A program made the translations under genes and the position numbers. A stretch of 64,000 bases of DNA from Nipponacmea schrenckii (Eukaryota > Mollusca > Gastropoda > Lottiidae), in NCBI GenBank assembly GCA_030562195.1, contig JAUJPP010000007.1, positions 20,395,769 through 20,459,768 on the forward strand. The letters are read 5' to 3'. The notes under the pieces were generated by a model. It saw only the letters and a program-made list of their open reading frames with translations. It was not told the origin of the DNA and searched no databases. This document shows positions 43,114-63,652 of this stretch, piece after piece; within the stretch, counting starts at the first letter, position 1, and each line of letters opens with the position of its first letter.

Positions 43114-46100
43114 CTGTAATACAAATGGTTTTGATTAGTGGAATATTTCAAGTTCTGGCAATTCTCGACAGTTTTCTGAAATTTGTATTTGTGTTGTAGA
43201 AACCAAAGCGAAACGTTCACATTAGACTGATAGTTATCATTCAGGAGTGAACAGTATTTTGCCGTGTTACTTCATACATGTATTTACGAAATGAAAGTAT
43301 ACTTACCAATTTATTTAGCTCCTTTGCTGTTTTTATTCCGTTTGATTCCAAAATATTTCTCAACTCGGCAAGATCTTTTGAATTAAATGAATTGGATGTA
43401 GGTGGTTGAGTGGTTGGTTTAGAAACACTGTCAGCTTTTCCCAATGTAATGTTTAGAGGTGGTTCATTATATGATATCGATGTCTGAGTATTTCTACCAA
43501 CTGGATCTATATGTAGCAGTTTGTTACTGGTCGGTGTGCTATGAATGTTTTGATCAGTAGAAATTGCTGGAACCACTGTTGTGCTTACAGAAGGTGACGT
43601 GGTACTGCCAATTGGATCAGCAGGATTGAAAAGCGATCGTTCTGGAATGCTTTTGCTGAAGTCTTTGATTTCAGCTGATGTATATGTATTTTTATGATGA
43701 GTGGTAGGGTGTCGTTGGATAAGATTTTTGAGAATTGTGATTAATTCGCCTGCATTCTGTTGACTATTGAGGTTCTTTACTTCAGGAGTTGAAAATTTAT
43801 TGTGATCGATCGCAGTTGAGTATTCTTGTACTTTAATGGCTGCTTGTCCACTCTTGCTACTCACCATCTCTGTAATTTGTTTTGGCGGATCTACCAAAGA
43901 CGAGCTTAGTAGGGGACCCTGGTCAGCAACGATACCGACTTCTTTAACTAGTTCTATTCCCGCCTCCGTTGGTATATTCTCTTCATTTGGTGGTGTTTCT
44001 ACAATGTTGGAACTCGAGGTGGTATTGTCAGCAGTTTTATTGTTAATAGCAGTTGACGTATTGGCGTAATGGTTTGGTTCCAAATGAATCAGATCTGGGT
44101 CGATAAGAAGGCCAGTTTCATTAAATACCGTCTGTTCACCAACTTGGGCCGTTGACGCCTGTGATTTGCCAGTGGCCTTTGCAACGGGCTGCGTATTGGT
44201 GGGATGATAGAAAATTTCAGTTGGCTTTGCTGGATCAATACCAGTTGGAATTTGTCCAAGGGCAGATCCTGTTGAGATGGTAGCTCTGTTATTAGATGTT
44301 TGATCCAAAACTTGTTGACTGGTAGACGAGTTAGCGTCAATGGTTATCCATGTTAAAACACTTCCATTAGAAAGGGTATATGAATGCCAGACTGGAACAT
44401 CGCGGGTATGTTTCAAGATGTAATCTAATTGGTGACCTTGTTTAAGTAGGGAGTCTAAGATGTTAGAGTTTAATCTGCTTGTGTTAGTCACTGAATTAAC
44501 CGGTGTGTGGGCAACCGCATCTAAAAATCGAGAACTATTATGGTTTGAAACGTTGAGTTTACTCCTCTCCATATTATGAGTGGTAATGACAGTTGGAACA
44601 CTGGAATTGTGGTGCTGTTGCAGAAACAACTCGGAATGGTTATTGTGGCTTGTGGTCACTTGATTGTTAGATACAGATGAATGTGAAGCTTTGACTGTTA
44701 AAGCGGCCGGATTAAAAACTTTTCCTTGACCTACGGAGAATACGTCTGCCAATGGAGAATTAGTCACTGTGTTGAACTTATTAATGTACGTTGTATGGGT
44801 TGTATTGATGTGTCTAGACGTCGAATTAGGTGATAAAACAACTTTCGATGTATTTGATAGCATTGAAATCTTTGACGCATGGTCTGGCTTAAGGCTATTA
44901 AAAGTGGTCTGCGACGGTGATACTAGCTGTTGCTTTACTTTAGTTGGTGCTTCTATTGGGCCTCTCTCAATGGGGTAGGTTGCAGTGGGAGGTTGGTTAA
45001 CATTTGGTTGGACTGCGACACTGGACTGTTGGTTTTCTGGCGGTGAAATACTACCATTAACCTGCAGTGAAATTTGAAAATAAAGATGCAAACAAGGCAT
45101 TATAAATAAATCTTTTTATATTGTGACCTCCAAAATTTAAATAAATTATTACAAATTAAATATATATATTTATAAAAACAACTAATATCTATGACATTAC
45201 AACTCACCGTTGTATTGTTAACAATATCAGCTACGGTATTTAAAGCTAGCAATTGGTCTCTTTGTCTTTGGGTAAATGGGACATCTGGAGTTGGCAATAC
45301 AAAAGAATTGTCGAGTTTTCTGGGGTCACCAGGATCAGTGTACGAAACTGAAGTTTTATTTGTGATTTCTAGTGGTAAAACAGGATCAACGACTTTAACA
45401 TTGTTTGGTTGAATCGGGAAAACTGGAACACTGTTTGTAACAACAGGGTCGACTGGAACATGGTTTGTCACAACAGGATCAACTGGAACATGGTTTGTCG
45501 CAACGGGATCAACTGGAACATGGTTTGTCGCAACAGGATCAGCTAGAACATTGTTTGTCACAACAGGATCAGCTAGAACATTGTTTGTCACAACAGGATT
45601 AACTGGAACATGATTTGTCACAGCAAGAACATTGTTTGTCACAACAGGATCAACTGGAACATGGTTTGTCACAACAGGTTCAACTGGAGCATGGTTTGTC
45701 ACTACATGATCAACTCGAACATGGTTTGTAACAGCAGGACCAACTGGAACATTGTTAGTCACAACAGGTTCAATAGGAACATTGTTTGTTATTAAAGGAT
45801 TAACTGGAACATGGTTTATCATAACAGGATCAACTAGAACATTTTTTGTCACAAAAGTATCAACTGGGACATGGTTTGTCATAGCAGGATCAACTGGAAC
45901 AAGGTTTGTCATAACAGGATTAACTGATACATGGTTTGTCATAACAGGATCAACTGGAACATTGTTTGTCACAAAAGTATCAACTGGGACATGGTTTGTC
46001 ACAACAGGATCAACTGGAACATGATTTGTCACAACAGGATCCACTGGAACATGGTTGGTTCCAACAAGATCAACTGGAACATGGTTTGTCACAACAGGAT

Positions 46101-49100
46101 CAACTGGAACGTTGTTTGTTACAACACGATTGGTTTGGTAATTGTTGGTCCCAACCGGATCAATTTGAACATTGTTGGATACAACAGATTGAACAGGGAC
46201 ATTGTTTGTTACAACAGGATCAACAGGAACATGGTTTGTCAAAGCAAGATCGACTGGAACATGGTTTGTCACAACAGGATCTACTGGAACATTGTTTGTT
46301 ACAACAGGATCAACTGGAACATGGTTTGTCACAATAGGATTAACTGGAACATGGTTTGTCACAACAGGATCAACTGGAACATGGTTTGTCAGAGCAGGAT
46401 CAACTGGAACATTATTTTTCACAACAGGTTCAATTGGAACATAGTTTGTCATAACAGGATCAACTGGAACATGGTTTGTCCCAACAGGATCAACTGTAAC
46501 ATGGTTTGTCCCAACAAGATCAACTGGAACATGGTTTGTCGCAACAGGATCAACTGAAACATGGTTTGTCACAACAGGGTCGACTGGAACATGGTTTGTC
46601 ACAACTGGGTCGACTGGAGCGTTGTTTGTTACAAGAAGATCGGTTTGATAATTGTTGGTCCCAACCGGGTCAACTTGAAAATTGTTGGATACAACAGATT
46701 GAACAGGGACATTGTTTGTTACAATAGGATCAACTGGAACATGGTTTGTCGCAACATGATCAACTGGAACATGGTTTGTCACAACAGGGCCAACTGGAAC
46801 ATTGTTGGATACCATAGATTGAACAGGGACATTGTTTGTTACAATAGGATCAACTGGAACATGGTTTGTCACAGTAAGATCAACTGGAACATGGTTTGTC
46901 ACAGTAAGATCAACTGGAACATAGTTTGTCACAACAGGATCAACTGGAACGTGGTTTCTCACTACAGGAACAACTGGAACATTGTTTGCCACAACGGGAT
47001 CAACTGGAACATTGTTTGTCACGGCAGGACTGACTGTAACTGAACCATTTCTCGTTACCACAGAATTGACTAGAGCATTATTATATACAACAGGATCGAT
47101 TTGAACATTTTTGGTTACAACCTGTTGAACTGGCGCAGGATCAAATGCTGAAATGTTTGTAGCAACAGTACTAACTTGGACATTGTTTGTAGCAGCAAGA
47201 TCGACTGGAATATTGTTGGTCGCAACAGGCTCGACTGGAAAATTATACGTCACATTGGGTTCGACTTGAACATTATTTGGCAAAGCAGAAACAACTGGAA
47301 CATTGTTGGTAACAACAGCATCGACTCGTATATTGTTTGTTTGAAGAGGATCCTTTGGAACGTTGTTGGTCCAAACAGAAACAACTGGAATACTGTTTGC
47401 AGCCAGAGGCCTGACCGGAACACTATTTGCCACACTAGGATTAGATGGAACTTCGTTGGTTATAACAGGATCGACTGGAATAGTGTTTACAAGCACAGGT
47501 GTTGATGGAACATTGTTTTGTACTACAGGATTGGTTGGAACATTGCTTGTCACAGCAGGATCGACTGAAACATTATAGGGAACTGGGACGCTTTTGTAAA
47601 CAACAGAATCGACTGCAATATTGTTTGTCAGAAGAGGATCATTTGGAACATTGTTGGTAGCAACAGGATCAATTACGAAATTGTTTGCCATAACAGGGTC
47701 AATTGGGAGATTGTTTTTCACAAAAGGATCAATTGGGCCATTGCTTGTTAGTACAGTTTTGGCTGGAACATAGTTCATTGTTACTGGGTCGACTGAAACA
47801 TTGCTTGACATAACCGGTTTCACTGGAACAGTGTTTGTTACTACAGGATCAACTTGAACATTGTTTTTGATAGAAACAGAACCGAATGGGAAATTCTGTG
47901 TTACAACAGGGTCGGCTAGAGCATTTTTTGTTACGGATGGGTCGAATAGAATATTGTTGACAGGAAGATTGTTGGTCGGAATAATTTGAACAGGTGGTGC
48001 TTGTGGAGGAGAATTTGGTTTGTTGGTGTTCATTGTAGGATCAGGTTTTGTGATGACATGTTTGTTTAAATCTTTCGCATGATTGAAGGTGGTAGTTGAC
48101 ACTGGATTTGTGTTAGTTGGGTTTCGTTTCGTTGGAAGAGCGGAGTTGTTCAATTTTACTGCCTTTATATTTAGGGTTAATGAGTTCCTGTTTGCTGGAG
48201 CTGTTTTGTCTACGATGGTATTCACAACATTGTGACTAGAAATTGATATAGTCGATGGAGTTGGTTTACTGGTTTTTGTTTTCTCCACAACTAGGTTTGT
48301 CATTGATGCAGGTACCTGGACTGAGATAATCTGGTTTTTTGATGCTATCTGGACGTTAGAGCTGTTTTTTATAGATTGAGTTATATTTATCTCTGGACTT
48401 CTATTAATCTTCTCTGTAATTTGGGTATTTTGATTGTGGATGTTGGTAATCTGAAAATGATATGGGGGTGGAATTTATATAATAAAACAACTTTCAAATT
48501 TCAATTCAATTGTCGTCAATAATATGGTTGTGAATTTAGCAGATCAGTCCCAATATCGCTTTGAACAATTTTTTGTCATCATATTTGTATGAACAATGAC
48601 CGAAAATAATTATCTTTTCGTGCGCATAAATTGATAAAGTGTAGGAGTTCAATCCAGAGTTTCGTTTTAAAACATTACAGCTTTTAGGATTTAATTTATA
48701 TCGCCTCAACCCCACCCTTCACCACCGCAACCTTTCACAGAGAAAATGTACTCGCCAGAATGAACAAAATTAAGAATGTGCTTTCTTACCTTTTTGATGT
48801 TTGTTTTCAAATTGGAAACTGTAGGTAGTTGTTTGTTAACTGACGTGTAATTCGTCGTCACAACGTTTACAGCGGTGTTTAAGTTTGGTTTTGTTTGGTT
48901 TGGTGTATTTTTTGTTTCAGAAATAAGTCTATCTGGCATTGGGATTTTAGACGACAAAGAATTTGTCAGAACGTTAGCCGCTACGACATTCGTTCGTCTG
49001 TTGTTGTTCAATATTTTAGATGTCTCACTGGGGTTGTTTGCTTGCCTATTGTGTGTTGATTTGCTGGTTGTTTTTACTTGTATCAACTTTCCCGATGGAG

Positions 49101-50334
49101 TTCGGATGAAGAAGCTCCTGACTGGGTTAGTTACTGTCCTTACCGGAGTATTCACAGGTTCTGTTGTTATTTTGGGTTTTTGAAGAGTATTAACCGTGAT
49201 CAAATTTCTGTTTGTTTTAGTAGAAATGTTTAAGGTTTCGGTTCCAAGTACAGGTTTATTAAAGACATTCTTGACTCGCTCCAATTTCGGTATGATGTTT
49301 GGATTATTCACTGTCCTTGATGTGATTGTGTTTTGTTTTGGAGGTATCTTCTGGTTTATTGTTGGTGTTGGCATAGACTTGGGCTGAATCGGTACTCTGT
49401 TGACATTATTGGTCTGTTGAGCTTCTTCCGCTGGGATTTTTGACTTCACGTAGATATTTTCACCAACCTTAACAATATTTACGTTAGGATTGCGGAGTAG
49501 GTGAATATTGTGGACTGTAATTTTAATCCAGTTCTTGGTGAATTGGTTTAGAGTACGGTATTGGTTGTTGGTAGTATGTTGAGATATTTGAGTAAGAGTA
49601 TTGTGTTTTTGTTGATTCTGGTTGGATTTGAAAGTATCATTTGAAGTTATTGATTTCACAGCACCATATATCGGTTTATAAAAATCATTCCTAGTATCGG
49701 TAGTAACTTTTTTGTATGGTATTTTTTCTTGTCTATTTGTTGCTAATGTTCTAAAGTTATTGTTCATAAACATGTTTGACACTTTCTGTGAAATGTTTCT
49801 CTGAGGAACATTTGAGCTGGTCCTTGAATTCTGCACCATTGTTCTGGATAGTACAGGTGCTTGATTAGATAGTGAGGTGGTTCTTTGAGCTATTCTGTTG
49901 TTTCGAATATTGGATGTTTTTCGGGTTCTTGTTCTGGAGTTGAGAAAATTGAATCGTCTATTCAAATATCCACTACGATTGGGAAATCTGTACACATCAT
50001 TACCTGGCGAAGGTTTACTCGACTTCACCACAGTTTTACGGATAATTTTTGTTGACGCTGGTCTGGAATTTGATTGAAAAATATTAAGAAGTTTTTCATT
50101 CACATTTCCAGACATATGGCCATCGCTGTTGTGATTATCCATTAACTTTAATGAAATAGTTCCCAATTTGTGCTGAGACTCCCAGTTCGATAAATCAAGA
50201 TGTGTAAATCCATCGCCTCCATGTTTCACAGTCAGTCCAATTCCTTCATCTCCACTATCTATCGAATTACAACAAAATCCAACAATCCAGACACAAATAA
50301 TTAAGGCGCCCGTTATTAGGTCTTTTCTCGCCAT
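42838..50334 (-). CDS. Giant secreted repetitive protein, four phase-0 exons, about 2272 residues
   Basis: Function not recognised. Exons: 48790-50334 (515 codons), 45208-48450 (1081), 43307-45061 (585) and 42838-43113 (91 plus stop). All junctions are GT-AG and phase 0. Layout: signal peptide (MARKDLITGALIICVWIVGF); Asn/Arg/Thr-rich region; residues about 665-1522, a block of roughly 85 ten-residue repeats with consensus VPVDPVVTNH; an Asn/Thr/Ser/Pro-rich region; and a cysteine-rich cap. Outside the cap cysteine is very rare. The chain should be secreted, extended and repetitive, with one disulfide-bonded C-terminal module that may anchor or cross-link it. An extracellular-matrix, shell or mucus role is inferred from this design only. 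It lies on the same strand as the 24452-33810 gene. Confidence 0.8.
43307..45061 (-). CDS. Exon 3: Asn/Thr/Ser/Pro-rich region
   Basis: Acceptor ttcactgcag ending at 45062, first codons VNGSISPPENQQ; donor TTG|GTAAGT at 43306 after KELNKL; phase 0 at both ends (585 codons). Low complexity with many possible N-glycosylation sequons (for example NTSK, NSTS, NHSE) and short semi-conserved pieces such as DLAELRNILESNGIKTAKEL near the end, which could be helical. Confidence 0.8.
45208..48450 (-). CDS. Exon 2: ten-residue repeat exon
   Basis: Acceptor cattttcag just before 48450, donor ACG|GTGAGT at 45207, phase 0 at both ends (1081 codons). From about 48000 to 45428 it is a 30-bp minisatellite read in frame: VPVDPVVTNH with variants such as VQSVVSNN and VDLVGTNH. 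The part nearest the 3' end (45430-46900) is most uniform, and the 5' part is more diverged. The antisense strand also has long open frames here, a by-product of the 30-bp period. Confidence 0.85.
48790..50334 (-). CDS. Exon 1: signal peptide and Asn/Arg/Thr-rich N-terminal region
   Basis: ATG at 50334-50332. The open frame extends a few codons upstream but only from TTG, so the ATG giving MARKDLITGALIICVWIVGF is preferred. Donor AAAAAG|GTAAGA at 48789, phase 0 after NLKTNIKK. The region includes YLNRRFNFLNSRTRTRKTSN, similar in style to the N-terminal part of the 24452-33810 protein. Confidence 0.8.
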
Positions 50335-50813
50335 TGCTTCAGACAATTTTAGATGAGCTATAACTTCATAAAGGTAACATATATGTCCTTGTCTAAGTTT
50401 AACTCTCCAGAAATGTTGAGGCTATAAACGATACAAGAGTGACGGGGGAGGTGAAAGAAATGACTAAGGGTGGGCTATATTTCATGTATTAAATAAAGTG
50501 TGATGAGTTAATGCCCATCAATCATTGTAAATATTGATGTATTGTAAAGAATAGTGATGTTTGTAGTCTAAATTCAACTCCTTTCAGCTATTCTTACTTT
50601 TATAACCTCACTTTTATTGTACCTACTATTTTCTGCTCTACCGGTACCTAAATACTGAAAAGTACATTCAGGTTATTGATAACGAGGTAGGCCATGATAC
50701 GTCTGTAAGAAATAGGGCCGATGTCAAATGAAATACATTATAAAGTGCCAAGAATCTTTTGTACGCCTCAAAGTATATATTTTTGCACCGTGAGATATGT
50801 CTTATTTTATACC
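50335..50813. other. Upstream flank of the four-exon secreted-protein gene
   Basis: Presumed 5' UTR and promoter of the minus-strand gene. No specific regulatory site could be identified. Confidence 0.4.
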
Positions 50814-50821
50814 ATATTTAT

Positions 50822-51670
50822 CAGGGGCGCAGATCCCGGTGGGGACCCCGGGACCGGTCCCCACCACTTTTTGTGATATAATTTTCAAAATGCATAAATC
50901 CGCACTCAAGCTGGACCACCACTTTTTGTGACTAATATAATTATCAAAATGCATAAATCCGCACTCCAACAGGGTTACGAGACGCTGGCGACAATGCAAA
51001 TTTAATCATTGACGCTGTGCGAATCAAGTGGTTTTGGATGATGGAGGCTAGGATCAGTGGCTGGATGTTTACGTTGACGTGTTAACCTTCTTAGGGGCGT
51101 AACTCTGTTTTACATGGGTTTGTAAACAAGGTTTTCATATTCATATACCCAACTAGACTATCTGTCGAGATTCTGTTTAGGGAATATTGAACGGTGGATT
51201 GATAGTGATGTCTCAGCGACCAACAAAAACAAAAAACAGAAATATCTTTGATTTGTTCAAGAAGAGCGAGGACGAGAATGGTCATTGTCCGGGAGCCTCA
51301 TCTCAAATGGAAACCTCAGTGGCCTCATCTTCCACATCTTTAGGTAAGCCTATTACTAGTAGTGCTAGTGGTGACAGTTCTAATAATGATCATAGTATAT
51401 TATGCAATCTTTCATTAGATAAGTCGGATATGACTCAGGCAAACACTGCTGTAGTTGAGAATAATAAAGGCTCTGCTTCTTCGCCAAAATCACCCATAGG
51501 CCCAAGCCTACTACCATTAGGCCTACCTTTTCCAGATCAGCCACATCAACCCATTGACCTTAGTTTTATGAACACTCAAATTGTAAAAAGAGGCGGTACA
51601 AAAGGGGCTGTTACATCTTTAAACAGAGCAGATGGTCCCCACCAACTTTATCAACGGATCTGCGCCCCTG
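50822..51670 (+). mobile_element. hAT-type element, internally deleted
   Basis: 849-bp element whose ends are inverted: caggggcgcagatcc at the left and its complement ggatctgcgcccctg at the right. It is flanked by a perfect 8-bp target-site duplication, atatttat (50814-50821 and 51671-51678). CAGGG termini and 8-bp duplications are diagnostic of the hAT superfamily. Most of the transposase is missing. A 50-bp segment ('ccaccactttttgtga' and 'aaaatgcataaatccgcact') is directly repeated at 50868-50970. Confidence 0.85.
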
Positions 51671-51741
51671 ATATTTATAGATCTTTGATCATTGCGTCTC
51701 CAATACTGAATTCATTATTTCACGAGAAGTATGACGAATAA
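51208..51741 (+). pseudogene. N-terminal remnant of hAT transposase
   Basis: Open frame starting MSQRPTKTKNRNIFDLFKK. A short basic start followed by an F-x-x-F/L-F-K motif is typical of the N-terminus of hAT transposases of the zinc-finger/dimerisation type. A Ser/Pro-rich linker follows (KSPIGPSLLPLGLPFPDQP). The frame then runs through the right inverted repeat into flanking DNA, so the C-terminus is not genuine. No zinc finger, DDE or dimerisation domain is present. Confidence 0.65.
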
Positions 51742-54700
51742 GGGTGTGATTAAGACATGATGATCTTTATGGGATCTTGTGTTAACACTGGCAGTAGAAT
51801 GTTTACCAGAAGACCGGAAGTAGCCTTTACCTAATTTGCAATTAACTATGTAGTCTGTATCTGTAATGTAACAAATGACAAATTCATCATAACAGCATAT
51901 TCAAGTTCATTTCGTTTCCGGAAGGCCTACATGTTTCCAAGTTGAACGAAGAAACAGTTACGTGGAGTCTTAAACCAATATAAAAACCCAAATTTCCTTT
52001 AAAATGGTATGACGTGATATGGACTTGGCTCAATCTCAACAAAATTATAATATATTTCATTAGTTTCTGTCATATTTTGAACATATTGTGCGTTAGAGAT
52101 TCAACGTCAGTCTGTCAACGCTAATGAGTGCAGAAAGGTCACAATGATTTATGCTGTTAACATTAATTTCGTGTAGGATTAACCCGGTATGTCGCATTGT
52201 TAAAACCTTGCTCGGGGAGTGGTGTATAGTGTTTTAGGATTCATTCCAATGGTTAAAATTAAATAGCCGCCTCTCGTCGTTTTTAAGTAGTGCTCAATGA
52301 TGGATTGTAAGACTTCGTGATCAGGTTCAAAAAGCCGATATATGGGACAGATATCATTTTTTATGAGCAAAGCAATAGTTATAATCCAAGGTGTGATTCC
52401 ATTAAGATTCACAATTTTGAATCAGTATTTAAATTATATTCATTAGAAACGTTGCCAGTACAGAAGGTCTAGAAAAGTTGAATAGTTGCTGCAAGTATTG
52501 TAGTCTAAGCACAGTAAGGTAATAAGGAATTGACATACCGAAAACAAACTGGGATTTAGCTGAAAAGCAAAGTCCCACAATGAGTTTTTATCCCTTCACT
52601 AGTTAAGGGGTATCTTGTCCTACCCGAAGGCAAATGCGCTTTTTCCATGACAGCAATGCAGGTAACGAGCAAGTGTTGCACTTACTGAGCCACGTCGGTT
52701 CCATGTACATAATAAAGACTTGGACTTACTGGACACCCATTGTAGCCTAATATTATATATAATATACTTGTTATATACGTCAACTGAATCAACATTTGGG
52801 ACAGGAAAGTTCGAAATATATAAAAGAAAACAGTAACAATTTAAATTCAGTTGACTTTTCCATGACAAATGACAAGAAATAAATCATTTCTAAACTAAAT
52901 TACAGCATATCAGATGTTGGAAATGATAACCAAATGCAGTAATAATACTGATAACATATTGATAACCCATGAACTATACATTTTGATAGGCCACTACTGA
53001 AGTTTCGTGGAGCATTCTCTGTTGTTATAAAAATTACACGTTGTTGTAAAAAGGCACTGAAATGATCTGAAACACTCAAGATTTGTCCTAGTGTACTATT
53101 AAACTCCCTTAGCACTTATGCATGAAGTAAATTTATATCGAAAATGATAAGTGTTATAGAGGATGTTAGTAAAGCCTACAAGGCTTGTTGTTTCGTCACC
53201 TTAAATGGAAAATATCAGAAATATTAGTCATAGGCTTTATAAATGCCATCGTTTAGTGGAAGAGAAATTTACCAGTACGGCAATAAAACGTAAGTGTGAC
53301 ATTTTCAAACAAGAAAAATGTATATATTGAAAAAAAAAAAAAATAAATGAATAGATTTATTGTCATACACGTATTATATCGGCGTACAATTCTTTATTGT
53401 CTAATTACGGTAGTTGCTTTAGTACATTTTACTGCAGGGAACATTGTTACTATCAAATATTTAGTTAATACGTTTTGTGTAACTAAATGCAGTTCTTTAT
53501 ATAAAACTGAAATTATGAGTATCGATATATAACAAATATACTTCTTAATTGTCATATTATGATTAGATTTAATACTTGCCTATAGACAGATAAATAAACA
53601 TGATTTATTGGGCATTAAAATAGGCTATTTTTTTCGGTACATAATCTTATATTAAGAGGGTCGAAAAGTACAATGGAAAGTGTTGTAAGAAGAAAAGCAA
53701 CACATTAACTGTGGTAGTGAATTAGCCACTGTTATTTCCCTTGAATTTGTATTATTGTGGACTGAGTATTAAATATAGTTTTCTCCCTTCAATTCATTTT
53801 ACGAACTTTTAAAACTAGAGCTTGTTATTAGAATATTCACCCGTTGGGTTGTAGATTTCAATCGTTCTATTCCGACATGAAAAGGTTGCAACAAAAAAGA
53901 TGAAATAACGAAATAGTAAAAGATTTATAAATTGTATTGAATGGGTAATGTCCTGAAAAGACAAAAGAAAGGGAAAGTATTTAAAACACCTGACCATATA
54001 ATTTAGTAAATTACTAACAACACATTGATATCAAGTGATCTACATGTTACATGGGCAATAGGGTTAACTTATTCTTGTGAAAGTATTGAGAAACGGACAT
54101 CTATATAATAAAAGTCCATCTCAACATTAGTGGTATTTTTTTTTTTTTAAAAACAACAAAGGGCGTAATATCAAGTACTTCATTAGATTTCAATTTTCAA
54201 AAATGTGTTCACAAAATGTTCTAGATCCAATAGAATTTCCTCTGTAAAAATAGAGAAAGTGATAATTTTTCCCGTCAGTAGACTATAAGTTTAGGGTTGG
54301 GGTTGAAGTTTATATAAACTATCAATTAGAGGTAAGGTCGTTAATTTGACTAAAATTTCATCAACATGTCATTTCTCACTATGTACCTCGTGTGACTATG
54401 AAATTTCTATTGTTTTAGTTAAAGAGAGTATTGAAAGGGTGACTATACGTACTGACTAATTGTTTTTGTGCATACTACACAGTTTAACAGGTGAATATCA
54501 AATTGTCCCCAATGACAAGGGTGATTGGACAAATTACTCTAGTCATGTACTGAATATTAAAGCAATATTTGAATGTCTGAGACGATTTATAAGAAATATG
54601 ATATTTACCCAATTGCATATAACCAGAAGCACATGTTAGGTTAGTAAAACCATTCTCATAAGGTAACATCATCACATAAATTCGTAATATGTTATTTCTG

Positions 54701-55543
54701 TTGTTTTTTCAATACTTACTTATAGTCTATACTGTTGCCAAGGAAATTTCTCAAACTGGGAATCCTGTAAAATTATCACAAATGACAGTTTATTCTTATG
54801 TTAAATCCTTCCTGATTCCCTCGTGTTAGGCCTACTTTTTTGTTGTTGACTGGTTTAAGTTTTTATAAATGCTATTTAGAAGTAATTAATGTTATACGCT
54901 GGATTTATGGACAAAATGGCTTTTTTATTTCATGCTCTTTCTATATAGATGCCTTACATTTCAGTGTTTATGTTTTCATCTTTTACTGGCGAAAATAGTT
55001 GTGCTCTGAGACAATTTAATGTGTAGGCTTGTATTACATTACTATTCAAAAGGTATCTTGAATTTTCCTTGTTGCCCAATACCTGGTGTCAATAATTCCA
55101 TTGGCTTTTAACCTATTTCTACTAACATACATTTATATATCCACGCCAGTACCAATCAACAATAGTAACAACATGTATTATAAATTTTAATCACATATCA
55201 TATCTTTTTGAGAATAATTCTCTTTATCAATAATAATCTCATTGATAATGGCCTTAAACAGTTATTGAAAAAGAAATTAGATATGGAAGGCAATATCTAA
55301 GTGTATTGAAGGTATTTAAATTATAAAGGGGATATCCTGTCCTAATTCTGAATATAACGGTACATTGACACAAATAACAATCTCTTATCAAAACTTTAGT
55401 TACAGTACTTGTCATTTCATAATAATTCTCTCAGATTATTAATTGTATCATTTTATAGTGAAAAATGTCGTGTTTCCGTGTCAGAAATTGTTTTAATTCG
55501 AGAAATGAGCAAGAAATAAAGGGAAATCTTCTCTTTAATTTAG
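51679..55543. other. Intergenic sequence upstream of the nuclear receptor
   Basis: About 3.9 kb of AT-rich DNA. No coding exon, RNA gene or clear repeat could be supported. A poly-A run near 53329-53341 and a T-run near 54131-54148 are the only simple sequences noted. Earlier 5' exons or the promoter of the ROR gene may lie here. Confidence 0.4.

Positions 55544-63652
<8,109 letters not shown>

Noticed and set aside
43836..44069. Plus-strand open frame with hydrophobic segments
   Set aside because: Antisense of exon 3 of the four-exon secreted protein.
45610..47578. Several plus-strand open frames (for example 45931-46557, 46561-47043)
   Set aside because: Antisense shadows of the 30-bp coding repeat, with no independent start, signal or splice evidence.
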